Shown: positions 27,643 through 37,327, numbered from the stretch's first letter. The stretch: DNA of 64,000 nucleotides from Bradyrhizobium sp. WBOS07 (GCF_024585165.1 NZ_CP029008.1:2294001-2358000); one strand, 5' to 3'. Notes: generated by a model from the sequence alone, not told the origin. A program made the numbers and translations.

Positions 27643-28998
27643 TCACTTCGCCGGCTTCTTGCCGCCCGTCTTCATCTCGCGATAGCGCGCCGCGCCGCCT
27701 TCCCGGATGGTCTGCTGGTTGCGCTCCAGCGCCATGGCGTCATCGGGCACGTCGCGCGTGATCACCGAGCCCGAACCGATATAGGCGCCGTTGCCGATTC
27801 TGACCGGCGCGACCAGCGATGAATTGGTGCCGACGAAGGCGCCCTGCCCGATCTCAGTCCTGTGCTTCTTGAAGCCGTCGTAGTTGCAGGTGATGGTGCC
27901 GGCGCCGATGTTGGAATTGGCGCCGACCGTGGCATCGCCGATATAGGAGAGATGGTTGACCTTGACGCCGGCCTCCAGCGTCGCCGCCTTGGTCTCCACG
28001 AAATTGCCGATCCGCGCGCCGTCGCCGAGCGAGGTGCCGGGCCGAAGCCGCGCATAGGGGCCGATCGAGACGTTCTTGCCGAGCGTCGTCTGCACGATGT
28101 GCGAAAAGGAATGGATCACGGTGCCGTCGGCGATCGAGACGCCGGGGCCGATCACCACGAACGGCTCGATGGTCACATCCTTGCCGAACACGGTGTCGGC
28201 GGCGAGATAAACCGTCTCCGGCGCGATCAGGGTAACGCCGGCCTCCATCGCCGCCTTGCGCAGCCGCGCCTGCATCACCGCTTCGGCCTCGGCGAGCTGC
28301 GCCTTGGTGTTGATGCCGCGCACCTCGTCCTCGCTGGTCTCGATCACCACGGACTCCCATCCCTGCTTGCGGACGATCTCGACCGCGTCGGTCAGATAAT
28401 ATTCGCCCTTGGAATTGGCATTGCCGATTTGCTCGATTATTTGAAGCGCCCGCCGGCCGTCGATCGCCATCACGCCGGCGTTGCACAGATCGATCTTGCG
28501 CTCGTCGGCGCTCGCATCGGCCTGCTCGCGGATCGCGACCAGGCGTTCGCCCTCGACGATGAAGCGGCCGTAGCCTGTGGGATCGGCGGCGCGGAAGCCG
28601 AGCGCGGCGATCGCAGCGCCCTTGGCGAGCGGCGCGCGCAGCCGGGCAAAGGTCTCGGCCGAGATCAGCGGCGTATCGCCGAAGGCAATCAGCAGATCAT
28701 CGGCGCCTCGCGCGATGGCCTCGCGCGCCGCCAGCACCGCATGCGCGGTGCCGAGCCGCTCGGCCTGCACGAAGATGAGCGCGTCGGGCCGGATGCGCTT
28801 CGCCTCGTCCGCGACCGCCTGGTGATCCGGTCCGATCACGACCGCGAGCGCGCTGCCGGTTCCCTTCGGCGCCGCGCCGAGCACGTGGGCCAGCAGCGTC
28901 TGGTGAGCGACCGGATGCAGCACTTTGGGCAAGCTCGAGCGCATGCGCGTGCCTTCGCCGGCGGCGAGCACGATCGTGAGGCTGGAACGGGCGGTCAT
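27643..28998 (-). CDS. glmU: Bifunctional UDP-N-acetylglucosamine pyrophosphorylase / glucosamine-1-phosphate acetyltransferase
   Basis: 451 residues. GlmU makes UDP-GlcNAc in two steps, acetylation then uridylylation. The N-terminal uridylyltransferase motif [19 protein letters not shown] is intact. The C-terminal half is a left-handed beta helix of hexapeptide repeats with [23 protein letters not shown] and the [12 protein letters not shown] and [10 protein letters not shown] segments of the acetyl-CoA site. It works in the same pathway as glmS just downstream. Confidence 0.97.
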   Translation of the reverse strand: MTARSSLTIVLAAGEGTRMRSSLPKVLHPVAHQTLLAHVLGAAPKGTGSALAVVIGPDHQAVADEAKRIRPDALIFVQAERLGTAHAVLAAREAIARGADDLLIAFGDTPLISAETFARLRAPLAKGAAIAALGFRAADPTGYGRFIVEGERLVAIREQADASADERKIDLCNAGVMAIDGRRALQIIEQIGNANSKGEYYLTDAVEIVRKQGWESVVIETSEDEVRGINTKAQLAEAEAVMQARLRKAAMEAGVTLIAPETVYLAADTVFGKDVTIEPFVVIGPGVSIADGTVIHSFSHIVQTTLGKNVSIGPYARLRPGTSLGDGARIGNFVETKAATLEAGVKVNHLSYIGDATVGANSNIGAGTITCNYDGFKKHRTEIGQGAFVGTNSSLVAPVRIGNGAYIGSGSVITRDVPDDAMALERNQQTIREGGAARYREMKTGGKKPAK

Positions 28999-29166
28999 CG
29001 AAATCCTGTCGGTTCGGCCGAATCAAATGGCGCGGCAGGCGGGCCGCCCGCGAATGCTGCCGCCTTGCTACCCCCGCAAACGCCCGGAATTCAAGTGCGG
29101 CCCGCTTTTCCTGTTAATGTTCCCTGATTGATTCGGGGAAGCTTCGGGGCTGGGCACTCAACGTTC

Positions 29167-30549
29167 ATGGCAAAGGATTCCGACCCACTGGCGGATGCCT
29201 TCGGCGCCAAGGAGACCGGCGGACTGTTCTCCGGACTCTTGGCCGAGGAAAGCGCATTCGACCGCCGCCTGATGTGGCGCCTGGGCTCGTGGGGCGTGGG
29301 GGCCGTGGGCGCCGTCACCATCGCGGTGCTGGCCAATCAGGCTCAGCTCGGCTGGCGCCGCGACCAGGTCGCTTCCGCCGATCTCGCGCGCCAGGCGGAC
29401 CGGCTCCAGATGCTCACCAGGGAGAGCCAGAACGAGGCCCGCCGGCTCACGGCCGCCATCGAGACGCTGAACACGGATCGCGACCGGCTCTATTCGCGCG
29501 TCACCGTGCTGGAGCAAGGGCTCGATTCCGTCACCGGCGCCATCGCCAGGCAGACCACGGCGCCGCCGCCGGTCGCCAAGGCGCAGGATGCTGCGCCCGC
29601 AGCCCCGAGCGTCGCGCCGGTTGCCTCGACGCCTGCTTCCGCCCCTGACAAGCCTCGCACCGAGGCCGCCAAGGACACGTCCAAGGACACGGTCAAGGAC
29701 ACCGCGAAGGAAGCGGCAAAAGAGCCGCCGCCGCAGACCGCCGCGGCCGCCTCGCTCGTGCAGCAATCGCCTGCCATGAATTCGACGTTGCCGACCATTC
29801 CGCTGGTCCCGTCCAAGTCGATCATGGCGCCGCCCGATCCGGCCGCATCAAAATTGACGCAGCCCGAGACGAACGAGAAGGCCGCCGAGAAGAAGGCCGA
29901 GCCGGCGCCCGCCCCGACCGAGATCGTCGCGGCGGCCGCCAAGCCGTCGGAGGCAACCGAGAGCGAATCCCCCGCGATCGCGGTTCAGCAGACGCGCTTT
30001 GCGATCGATCTCGGCGGCGCCAATTCGGTCGACGGCCTGCGCGCGCTCTGGCGCGGCGTGACCAAGTCCAATCCGGAAATCGCAGCGCTGCGGCCGATCA
30101 TCATGATCAAGGAAGGCACGACCGGGCTTGGCATGCAGCTCCGCCTCGGCGCCGGCCCGCTCGTCAACGCCGCCGTCGCCGCGAAATTCTGCGCGAGCCT
30201 CGCCGAGAGCAATCGTCATTGCGAGACCACCGTGTTCGACGGTCAGCGCCTGTCGATGCGCGGCACGGACAAGGCGCAAGAGAAACCTCAGGAGAAGCCT
30301 CAGGACAAGGTCCAGGAGAAATCTCAAGACAGGGTTCAGGACAAGAACGCGGAGAAGAGCCAGGACGCGGCCCCGCAAGCCGAAACCGCGCCCGGCGCCA
30401 AGCCCGAGAAGCCGCAGCGCCGCCGCGGCTACACCTCGAAACGCAGCAAGCGCGAGGAGCCCGCGCCCGCTCCTGCGGCGCCGCCGGCGCCGGCAAAGCC
30501 GGAGGCCGCATCGGCGACATCGACGCTGTCGTCGTTCTTCAGGCGATAG
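29167..30549 (+). CDS. Single-pass membrane protein with Lys/Glu/Ala-rich linker and SPOR-like domain
   Basis: 460 residues from the ATG at 29167. A short cytoplasmic N-terminus precedes one membrane helix (GVGAVGAVTIAVLANQA, near residue 47). A heptad-rich stretch follows (residues 70-120), then a long Pro/Ala/Lys linker with KDT-type repeats. A folded domain at about 275-365 (FAIDLGGANSVDGLRALW, MQLRLGAGPLVNAAVAA, a cysteine pair) resembles SPOR domains, which bind denuded peptidoglycan at the septum. A second repeat tract (QEKPQEKPQDKVQEK) and a basic tail close the protein. A cell-envelope role is inferred, no more. Confidence 0.75.
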   Translation: MAKDSDPLADAFGAKETGGLFSGLLAEESAFDRRLMWRLGSWGVGAVGAVTIAVLANQAQLGWRRDQVASADLARQADRLQMLTRESQNEARRLTAAIETLNTDRDRLYSRVTVLEQGLDSVTGAIARQTTAPPPVAKAQDAAPAAPSVAPVASTPASAPDKPRTEAAKDTSKDTVKDTAKEAAKEPPPQTAAAASLVQQSPAMNSTLPTIPLVPSKSIMAPPDPAASKLTQPETNEKAAEKKAEPAPAPTEIVAAAAKPSEATESESPAIAVQQTRFAIDLGGANSVDGLRALWRGVTKSNPEIAALRPIIMIKEGTTGLGMQLRLGAGPLVNAAVAAKFCASLAESNRHCETTVFDGQRLSMRGTDKAQEKPQEKPQDKVQEKSQDRVQDKNAEKSQDAAPQAETAPGAKPEKPQRRRGYTSKRSKREEPAPAPAAPPAPAKPEAASATSTLSSFFRR

Positions 30550-30676
30550 GAAGCTCCCTTCCGCGACGAAAGAAGCTAGCATGCGGCGATCGGACGCTGG
30601 GACTTGAGCAGCCCGTTGGCGTTCATTGACGGCGTCTTGTTGGCGTCACCTCGCCTTCCAAACCTCGCGGACTCCG

Positions 30677-31117
30677 ATGAACGAACTTGATGACGTGTTG
30701 AGGCTGCTCGTTGCCGCAGGTACCGGCCTCGTAATCGGCATCGATCGCGACATGAACGACAAGCCGGTCGGCATGCGGACCCTCGCTCTGGTCGCGCTCG
30801 GCTCAGCATTGATCTCGATCTCCGTGATCGAGTTCCAGAACATGCGCGACCACCCTGATGCGATCTCTAGGGTCATTCAGGGCGTCGTGACCGGCGTGCT
30901 GAGCGGCGTGGGCTTCATCGGTGCAGGGGTCATCCTGCACGACAGCAAGTCCAAGACGGTGCACGGCCTTACGACGGCGGCAACCGTCTGGATCGCGGCG
31001 GGCCTCGGAATTGCCTGTGCGCTCGGGGCCTGGCTGCTGGTCGGCGCCGCGATCGCGGTGACCTTGCTGGTGCTGTTCGTTCTCGGCTGGGTCGAGCGCA
31101 GGCTGGGACTGAAATAG
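30677..31117 (+). CDS. MgtC/SapB family membrane protein
   Basis: 146 residues from the ATG at 30677, with four to five hydrophobic segments. Family motifs are LLVAAGTGLVIGIDRD near the N-terminus, GMRTLALVALGSAL, and GVGFIGAGVILHD with the downstream GLTTAATVWIAAGLGIACA. MgtC proteins inhibit the F-type ATPase and support growth under low magnesium or phosphate in pathogens. This protein has only the membrane part and lacks the extra C-terminal domain of long MgtC, so a general SapB-type label is safer. I saw no proline-rich leader upstream. Confidence 0.88.
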   Translation: MNELDDVLRLLVAAGTGLVIGIDRDMNDKPVGMRTLALVALGSALISISVIEFQNMRDHPDAISRVIQGVVTGVLSGVGFIGAGVILHDSKSKTVHGLTTAATVWIAAGLGIACALGAWLLVGAAIAVTLLVLFVLGWVERRLGLK

Positions 31118-31204
31118 CGAGCCCGCGAGAGAACATATCAAATGATACGGAAGAGGTCGGCGTAAGACGGCATGATCCGCTCCCTGATTTGATTCGGAGC
31201 GGAG

Positions 31205-31360
31205 ATGACGGACGCGAATTTCTTGCGAGAGCAACTCGCGTTGATCCGTGACCTCGCAGATCAGGCAGATCCCCATATCAGGAAGCGACTGCTCGACTTG
31301 GCCCAACGATATGAGCGCCGGCTCGCCGAACAGAACCGGAAAACACCTGGTCAGCCTTGA
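31205..31360 (+). CDS. Small helical protein (51 residues)
   Basis: An ATG at 31205 preceded by GGAG opens a 51-residue frame ending TGA. It starts MTDANFLREQLALIRDLADQ and continues with heptad-like ADPHIRKRLLDLAQRYERRL. It is amphipathic, with no signal peptide. Very short proteins of this pattern are common in rhizobial genomes and have no assigned function. It lies alone between the MgtC-type gene and a small membrane-protein gene. Confidence 0.65.
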   Translation: MTDANFLREQLALIRDLADQADPHIRKRLLDLAQRYERRLAEQNRKTPGQP

Positions 31361-31450
31361 CGGCCTCACGCGCGGCTTGAACGGCCGAGATCGACAGAAA
31401 CATCGCCTGCCCTGTTGCCTGACCGCGCCATCCCGACCATATTGCCGGCC

Positions 31451-31831
31451 ATGACAAAAAAGCCCTTCCGCCTCTCGCCCTACCAGGTCCAGTTCCTGAT
31501 CGTCGTCGGCTTTTCGTCCGTCGGCTATGCGCTTTATCTGCGCTACCTCGCGATCGAGCTGTCGCAGGTCGCTCTCGCCTGCGACGCCGGGCTTCAGACG
31601 CTGCTTTGCAAGGCGCGCTCGGTCTCGACCGTGCTGTTCAAGAATTCGGTGTTCGGCATCGTCGCGCTGGTGGTTGCGACGCTGAACCTGATGCGGCCGT
31701 CGATCGTGCTGCTCACGGTCGGCATCATCGCGGCCGGCCTCGGCATCGTGCTCTACAATGTCGTGCTGTCCGGCCTTGCGATCGGCCTGTTCATTCTTGG
31801 ATTTGCTCGGCCCGCGCCCGCCACAGCGTGA
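31451..31831 (+). CDS. Small membrane protein of unknown function
   Basis: 126 residues from the ATG at 31451. Three hydrophobic segments: residues 14-32, 64-82 and 86-118. A conserved-looking loop with two cysteines (LACDAGLQTLLCKAR) lies between the first two. Its last 41 bases overlap the convergent 3' end of ndvC, so the two transcripts are complementary there. Function not recognised. Confidence 0.8.
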   Translation: MTKKPFRLSPYQVQFLIVVGFSSVGYALYLRYLAIELSQVALACDAGLQTLLCKARSVSTVLFKNSVFGIVALVVATLNLMRPSIVLLTVGIIAAGLGIVLYNVVLSGLAIGLFILGFARPAPATA

Positions 31832-33350
31832 GCGCGAACAGCAGATACATCGTGCAGGTCCACAGCGACTGCCAATTGTCGCGGCCTTCGTTGAAGAGCA
31901 CGAAGACGGCCGACAGCGCCAGCACGCCGGCGAACACCGATTCCGCGATCGGGCGCTGCCCGATCTGCGGCCGGTTCAGCATTAGCAGCGCAAACGGCAC
32001 CACCGCCATCGTCAGCGCGGCGTAGGGAAAATCCTTGTAGCGCGGGTCGAACACGAAGCCGAGCGCGGTCGCGGCCGCGATCACCGCGGTCACGGCCAGC
32101 GTCAGGCCGAGAACGGCGGTGAGCTTCGACCATTTGCGCCCCTCGCGCGGACCGAGCAGGTCGAGGAAGGTCGGAAGGCTGCGGCCGATCACCATCGCCT
32201 GGGCGCAGAAGATCGGCGACAGGATGCCGGCCAGCAGCAACGCGCCCCAGAGCAGCCAGCCGCCGATGCCGTAGCTCTCGTAATACATCTTGTCGGCGCC
32301 GATCCCGAGCAGGCTCCCCGCCGTCGTCGCCGAGATGCCGACGCCGAGCCAGGCCGAGAAGCGCGGCGTCCACGGCCGCCGGCGCAGCGTGATGATGGCG
32401 ACCGCGAACACCAGCACGGAAAGGCCCATGCCCGCGCCCATGTACCATTTCCAGTACGGGAAATTGCTGATCGGCGCCCCGGGCGGATATTTCAGGGTCC
32501 GGCGCGCCGAATCGTAAAGGCCCCAATAGCCGCCGACGGTGCCTTCCAGCTTGCGCTTCCAGGGCTGGTCGTAGGACTCGATCAGATTGACGCGAAACTT
32601 GTTCGCCTTGGCAAGGCCGAGGATTTCCGAGACCACGCGCGCCTGATTGGTCCGTGACGGCAGCGCGACGTCGCGCATGCGCCCCTCGCTCGGCCAGCCG
32701 GTCTCGCCGATCAGGATCTCCTTGCCGGGGAACGCCACCACCATGCGCTCGCGGATCTGTTCGACATGGGCGGCAGCGAACTTCGCCTTGACCGGGAAAT
32801 CCTCCCAATAGGGCAGGATGTGGATCGTGACGAAGTCGACGGCGTCGGCGACCTCGCGGTTCTTCAGCCAGTACTCCCAGACGTCGGCATAGGTGACGGG
32901 CACGCTGACCTGCGTCTTCACCAGGCGGATGATGGAGACGAGATCCGCCGTCGTCATCTCGCCGCGCAGCAGCACCTCGTTGCCGACGATGAGGGTGGTG
33001 ATGATGTCCGGGAATTGCTTGGCGAGGCGGATGGCGAGCCCGGCCTGCTCGTAGTTCTTGGTGCGGTTGCTGGAGAGCCAGATGCCCTGCAGCACCTTCA
33101 GCCCGCCGACCCTGGCGGCGATCGCCGGCACCTGGTCGAGCCCGTTCTCCATCGAATAGGTGCGGACGCAGTCGGTGATTTCTTTGAGCTGGCGCAGATC
33201 CTGCTCGATCTGCTCGGCCTCGATATGGGTCCACGTCTCCAGCGGCGTCTGCTCGCCGCGGAACGGCGCGTAGGAGACGCATTGGACCTTGTCGGCCGGG
33301 TCGATCGGCGCGCGCGCGAGCGTGATCGGCGTCGCCAACCACCACCACAC
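31791..33350 (-). CDS. ndvC: Cyclic beta-glucan synthesis protein NdvC (GH17-like domain plus membrane helices)
   Basis: 519 residues from the GTG at 33350. The N-terminal half is a GH17-type beta-(1,3)-glucanase/transglycosylase fold with the general acid in VGNEVLLRGEM and the nucleophile in LIGETGWPSEG. About seven membrane helices follow. B. japonicum NdvC is linked to beta-(1,6) branches of cyclic glucan, needed for symbiosis and osmotic adaptation. The frame stays open another 87 bases and encodes PLALLLVSLGAIAAV joined to WWWLATPITLA, an obvious signal anchor that the GTG start would cut. The only plausible upstream start is ATT at 33407, preceded by GGAGG. Neighbours are ndvD- and ndvB-like genes. 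Confidence 0.85.
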   Translation of the reverse strand: MWWWLATPITLARAPIDPADKVQCVSYAPFRGEQTPLETWTHIEAEQIEQDLRQLKEITDCVRTYSMENGLDQVPAIAARVGGLKVLQGIWLSSNRTKNYEQAGLAIRLAKQFPDIITTLIVGNEVLLRGEMTTADLVSIIRLVKTQVSVPVTYADVWEYWLKNREVADAVDFVTIHILPYWEDFPVKAKFAAAHVEQIRERMVVAFPGKEILIGETGWPSEGRMRDVALPSRTNQARVVSEILGLAKANKFRVNLIESYDQPWKRKLEGTVGGYWGLYDSARRTLKYPPGAPISNFPYWKWYMGAGMGLSVLVFAVAIITLRRRPWTPRFSAWLGVGISATTAGSLLGIGADKMYYESYGIGGWLLWGALLLAGILSPIFCAQAMVIGRSLPTFLDLLGPREGRKWSKLTAVLGLTLAVTAVIAAATALGFVFDPRYKDFPYAALTMAVVPFALLMLNRPQIGQRPIAESVFAGVLALSAVFVLFNEGRDNWQSLWTCTMYLLFALTLWRARAEQIQE

Positions 33351-33691
33351 GGCAGCAATCGCACCCAGTGAAACGAGCAGAAGCGCCAGTGGCGTACGAA
33401 GAGAAATCGGTTCCGTCCTCCGCGAAGGGTCCGTCGATTACCTGCTTGCACGCCGTCTGCCAAGGGGGTGCCCAGATGCCAATCCACTCAAGTGTTCCGC
33501 TTCTCCTCCAAGGAATTGGGCTGCGGCCGTTCGACCGGGACCTAGCATCGTGACTTTGCTGGACAAAATTCCAAATACAGGTCATGGACTCCGAAAGACT
33601 TTTCCGCCGCAATGGAGACCCATTTGGACGCCATCACCGACGCGTCCGCGGGATCCTGACGCGGACGGCCAGCGGATACATTGGGGAATTC

Positions 33692-34282
33692 ATGCGGCAA
33701 CGGGTGTTCGAGTCACGAAATGCGGTCCTGCGGCAGTTCGCCGCCACCTTGGCCGTCTCCTGCCTTCTCGCTCTCGCCGGCCTCGCTGGCGCCTCCGCCC
33801 AGAGCGGTGCGCCGACCCCGGATCAAGGCAAGGCCGCCGCCCAGCCTGCCGACGCCGCCAAGGATGCCGCCCAGAACCAGCGCCGCACCGACGAGTTCGC
33901 CGAAGCCGCCCAGGTCATCAACGGCCCCGCCGGCAATCCCGAATGCGTCTGGCTCGGCCGGCGCGTGGTGCGGCTGATGTGGCGGGACGACCTCGATACC
34001 GCCTTCCGCCACCTCGACCTCTACGATCGTTTCGGCTGCCCCGGCGGCCACATCCAGGCCGCGTTCCGCTGCCTGACCCGGTTCGGCGGCCAGATCGACC
34101 CCAAGGTTGCCGAGACGCTGGACAGCCGCGTGCACGCCTGCTGGATCAACCCGGCCGCCCAGCCGCAGCAGGCGGCCGCCTCGGCGCCGCAGCCCGCGCC
34201 GGCCTCGGGCAATTCGCCGGCGGCGCAGCCGGCCGCCAGTCCCTCGCCTGCGGCAAGCCCGACGCCCCCGCCCCAGAAATAG
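33692..34282 (+). CDS. ndvD: Exported protein of the cyclic beta-glucan locus, probable NdvD
   Basis: 196 residues from the ATG at 33692. A signal peptide (LAVSCLLALAGLAGASAQ) precedes a compact domain of about 100 residues with conserved cysteines (PECVWLGRRVVRLMWRDD, RFGCPGGHIQAAFRCLTRFG, HACWIN). The tail is Ala/Pro/Gln-rich. A third ndv gene, ndvD, has been described for B. japonicum glucan synthesis, and position between ndvC and ndvB suggests this is it. The symbol rests on context more than on sequence. It is about 210 bases upstream of ndvB, same strand. Confidence 0.65.
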   Translation: MRQRVFESRNAVLRQFAATLAVSCLLALAGLAGASAQSGAPTPDQGKAAAQPADAAKDAAQNQRRTDEFAEAAQVINGPAGNPECVWLGRRVVRLMWRDDLDTAFRHLDLYDRFGCPGGHIQAAFRCLTRFGGQIDPKVAETLDSRVHACWINPAAQPQQAAASAPQPAPASGNSPAAQPAASPSPAASPTPPPQK

Positions 34283-34495
34283 CTGAGGACCGTTTCAGCT
34301 GGCGTTCAGGAACGACCGTCCATAGAGACGGTTGGCACTGCCGCGCATCCCGAAAGGCATGCCCTCATAAGGACATGAGGCCATGACAGTTGTGAAACCG
34401 CGCGGCGGAGATATGCTTCCTTTGCCGCGGACTTGGTCGGATCTCGGGGTCGGATCCGCTTCCCTGCCACCTCAGCCCCTTCAGGTTTAGCCGCG

Positions 34496-37156
34496 ATGCG
34501 CGTTGTCGCCGCCGTTCTGTTGCTCGTGTCCGCGCTCCACGCTGGGCTGTGGGGAGTCCTGCGCGACAGGGAACCTGCGCCGGATTTCAAGGGCCTGGTG
34601 CCGAGCCTGTCCTATACGCCGTTCGAACCGGGCCATGTCGTCGACCTCAACGGCGACCCCGACAAGATTCGCGCGGACATGAAGAAGCTCTCGACCCTCA
34701 CGCGAGCGATCCGTTCCTACTCCGCGACGGAGGGCAACGAACTGGTGCCGCCGATCGCGGCCGAGTTCGGCCTCAAGGTTACGGTCGGCGCCTGGATCGA
34801 CAAGGACGAGGACCGCAACGAGCGCGAGATCAAGGCTGCGATCGAGCTCGCCCGCAAGAACAGCAACGTCGTCGGCGTCGTGGTCGGCAACGAGGTGATC
34901 TACCGCGGCGAGCAGAAGGTCGAAGACCTCATCCGGATGATCAAGAAGGTCAAGGGCGCGGTCCGCGTTCCCGTGACAACGGGCGAGATCTGGAACATCT
35001 GGCGCGATTTTCCGGACCTCGGCTCCAGCGTCGATTTCATCGCCGCGCACGTGCTGCCCTATTGGGAAAACTTCCGTTCGGATCAGGCCGTCGACCAGGC
35101 CGTGGACCGTTACAACCTGCTGCGCAATCAGTTCCCGGGCAAGCGCATCGTGATCGCCGAGTTCGGTTGGCCGAGTGCAGGCTATAATCTTCGCAACGCA
35201 GACCCAGGTCCATTCCAGCAAGCGCTGACCTTGCGCAACTTCGTCACCCGCGCCGAAGCGCTCGGCATGGACTACAACATCGTCGAAGCCATCGATCAGC
35301 CCTGGAAATACTTCGAAGGTGGCGTCGGTCCGTATTGGGGCATCCTCAATGCCAACCGCGAGCCGAAATTCGCCTGGACCGGCCCGGTGGAGAATCCCGA
35401 TTACTGGAAGCTGATGGGCATCGCGCTGCTGGTCGGCATCCTCCTGTCGCTGCCGATCCTGCGGATCGAAAAGGCGACCGCCAGGCAGGCCTTCCTGCTG
35501 TCGGCGACCGCCAACGGCGTCGGCGCCTGGGCCGCGACCGTGTTCGCGTTCTGGAACGGCCACTACTTCCTGTTCGGCTCGGCCTTCGCGCTGACGCTCG
35601 GCATGATCCTGCTCGTTCCCCTCGTCCTCATCGCGATGGCGCGCATCGACGAGATCGCCGCGGTCGCCTTCGGCCGGCCGCCGCAGCGGCTGATCGCCAA
35701 GGACAAGCCGATCGAGAACGTGCCCGAAGGTTATTGCCCGAAGGTCTCGATCCACATCCCCGCCTATTTCGAGCCGGTCGACATGCTCAAGCAGACGCTG
35801 GATGCGCTGTCGCGGCTGAACTATCCGAACTACGAATGCGTCGTCATCATCAACAACACGCCGGACCCTGCGTTCTGGCAGCCGATCCAGGACCATTGCC
35901 GCGCGCTCGGTGAACGCTTCAAGTTCATCAACGCCGAGAAGGTGCAGGGCTTCAAGGCCGGCGCGCTGCGCATTGCGATGGACCGCACCGCGGCCGACGC
36001 CGAGATCATCGGCATTCTCGATGCCGACTATGTCGTCGAGCCCGACTGGCTGAAGGACCTCGTCCCCGCCTTCGCCGATCCGCGCGTCGGCCTGGTGCAG
36101 GCGCCGCAGGAGCACCGCGACGGCGATCTGTCGATCATGCACTACATCATGAACGGCGAATATGCCGGCTTCTTCGACATCGGCATGGTCCAGCGCAACG
36201 AGGCCAACGCCATCATCGTGCACGGCACGATGTGCCTGATCCGCCGCGCCGCGATGGACATGGCCGGCGGCTGGTCGAGCGACACGATCTGCGAGGATAG
36301 CGATCTCGGCCTTGCGATCCAGGAGCTCGGCTGGACCACGCACTACACCAACACCCGCTACGGCGCGGGCCTGCTGCCGGACACCTATGAGGCTTTCAAA
36401 AAGCAGCGGCACCGCTGGGCCTATGGCGGCCTGCAGATCGTCAAGAAGCATTGGCGCCGCTTCCTGCCCGGCGCGAGCCGGCTGACCGCGGACCAGAAGC
36501 GCGAATACGGCCTCGGCTGGCTCAACTGGCTCGGCGCCGAGAGCCTCGGCGTCGTGGTGGCGCTGCTCAACCTCGTCTGGGTGCCGATCGTCGCCTTCGC
36601 CGATATCGCCATCCCCGACAAGATCCTGACGCTGCCGATCATCGGCGCCTTCATCGTCTCGCTGGTGCACTTCCTGTCGATGTACCGCGCCCGCGTCGCC
36701 ATCAAGCCGGGCCAGATGCTGGGCGCCATGATCGCGGCGATGAGCGTGCAATGGACGGTGTCGCGCGCGGTGGCGCAGGGCCTGATCACCGAGCACATCG
36801 CCTTCGCCCGCACCTCCAAGGGCGGCCTCAGCCGGATGTCGATCGAGTTCCAGGCGTTCTGGGAGGCCGTGATCGGCACCCTGCTGCTGGTCGGCGCCGG
36901 CGTGCTGGTCGCCTCCAACAGCTTCAAGCAGATCACCGAGATCTACATCTTCGCGGGCGTCCTCGTGCTGCAGAGCCTGCCGTTCCTGGCCGCCGTCGCC
37001 ATCGCCGTCCTCGAGCTCAGCCGCATCAACTCGTTCCAGTTCTGGCGCGACAGCGCGATCCGCACCGCCGAGCTGATCGGGCTGCGCCCGGTGGCGCTGC
37101 CTCCGGTGGCCGCGCCCCAGGCGGTGCCGACCGAGGTGCGGCGCGAGACGAACTGA
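34496..37156 (+). CDS. ndvB: Beta-(1,3)-glucan synthase NdvB (GH17-like plus GT2)
   Basis: 886 residues from the ATG at 34496. A signal anchor is followed by a GH17-like domain with VGNEVIYRGEQ and IAEFGWPSAGY, then membrane helices, then a family-2 glycosyltransferase: VSIHIPAYFEP, ILDADYVVEPDW, HGTMCLIRR, CEDSDLGLAIQELGW and the acceptor motif QRHRW. More helices form a channel-like C-terminus. NdvB polymerises cyclic beta-(1,3)-(1,6)-glucan from UDP-glucose and the attached GH17 domain probably cyclises or branches the chain. The N-terminal domain is a paralogue of NdvC's. Confidence 0.92.
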   Translation: MRVVAAVLLLVSALHAGLWGVLRDREPAPDFKGLVPSLSYTPFEPGHVVDLNGDPDKIRADMKKLSTLTRAIRSYSATEGNELVPPIAAEFGLKVTVGAWIDKDEDRNEREIKAAIELARKNSNVVGVVVGNEVIYRGEQKVEDLIRMIKKVKGAVRVPVTTGEIWNIWRDFPDLGSSVDFIAAHVLPYWENFRSDQAVDQAVDRYNLLRNQFPGKRIVIAEFGWPSAGYNLRNADPGPFQQALTLRNFVTRAEALGMDYNIVEAIDQPWKYFEGGVGPYWGILNANREPKFAWTGPVENPDYWKLMGIALLVGILLSLPILRIEKATARQAFLLSATANGVGAWAATVFAFWNGHYFLFGSAFALTLGMILLVPLVLIAMARIDEIAAVAFGRPPQRLIAKDKPIENVPEGYCPKVSIHIPAYFEPVDMLKQTLDALSRLNYPNYECVVIINNTPDPAFWQPIQDHCRALGERFKFINAEKVQGFKAGALRIAMDRTAADAEIIGILDADYVVEPDWLKDLVPAFADPRVGLVQAPQEHRDGDLSIMHYIMNGEYAGFFDIGMVQRNEANAIIVHGTMCLIRRAAMDMAGGWSSDTICEDSDLGLAIQELGWTTHYTNTRYGAGLLPDTYEAFKKQRHRWAYGGLQIVKKHWRRFLPGASRLTADQKREYGLGWLNWLGAESLGVVVALLNLVWVPIVAFADIAIPDKILTLPIIGAFIVSLVHFLSMYRARVAIKPGQMLGAMIAAMSVQWTVSRAVAQGLITEHIAFARTSKGGLSRMSIEFQAFWEAVIGTLLLVGAGVLVASNSFKQITEIYIFAGVLVLQSLPFLAAVAIAVLELSRINSFQFWRDSAIRTAELIGLRPVALPPVAAPQAVPTEVRRETN

Positions 37157-37179
37157 GGGGCAAAAGCTCACCCCACAGC

Positions 37180-37327
37180 CATCCTTCGAGACGCCCGCCT
37201 GCGGCGGGCCCTCAGGATGAGGACACGTTTTGCGGCGAGATGGCCGAGTGTCAGACCCTCATGGTGAGGAGCCCGCCAAAGCGGGCGTCCCGACGATGCT
37301 CCGCATCGCCGGGCGAACCATGAAAGG
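37180..37327. repeat. Composite dispersed repeat (family E)
   Basis: CATCCTTCGAGACGCCCGCC, GGCGGGCCCTCAGGATGAGG and CTCATGGTGAGGAGCCCGCC are followed by a GAACCATGAA end. The left half (to about 37222) is a hairpin and the right half is another. The same modules occur at 57523-57636 in the opposite order. It occupies about a third of the 465-base gap between ndvB and the tRNA. The rest of the gap shows no gene that I can support, only a partial family-F copy near 37502. Confidence 0.8.

Noticed and set aside
30550..30676. Proline-rich leader in front of the MgtC-type gene
   Set aside because: The only short ORF (near 30581) has no prolines and no competing stems.
34487..37171. An 894-codon minus-strand frame across ndvB
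   Set aside because: Antisense shadow of NdvB, no recognisable motif.
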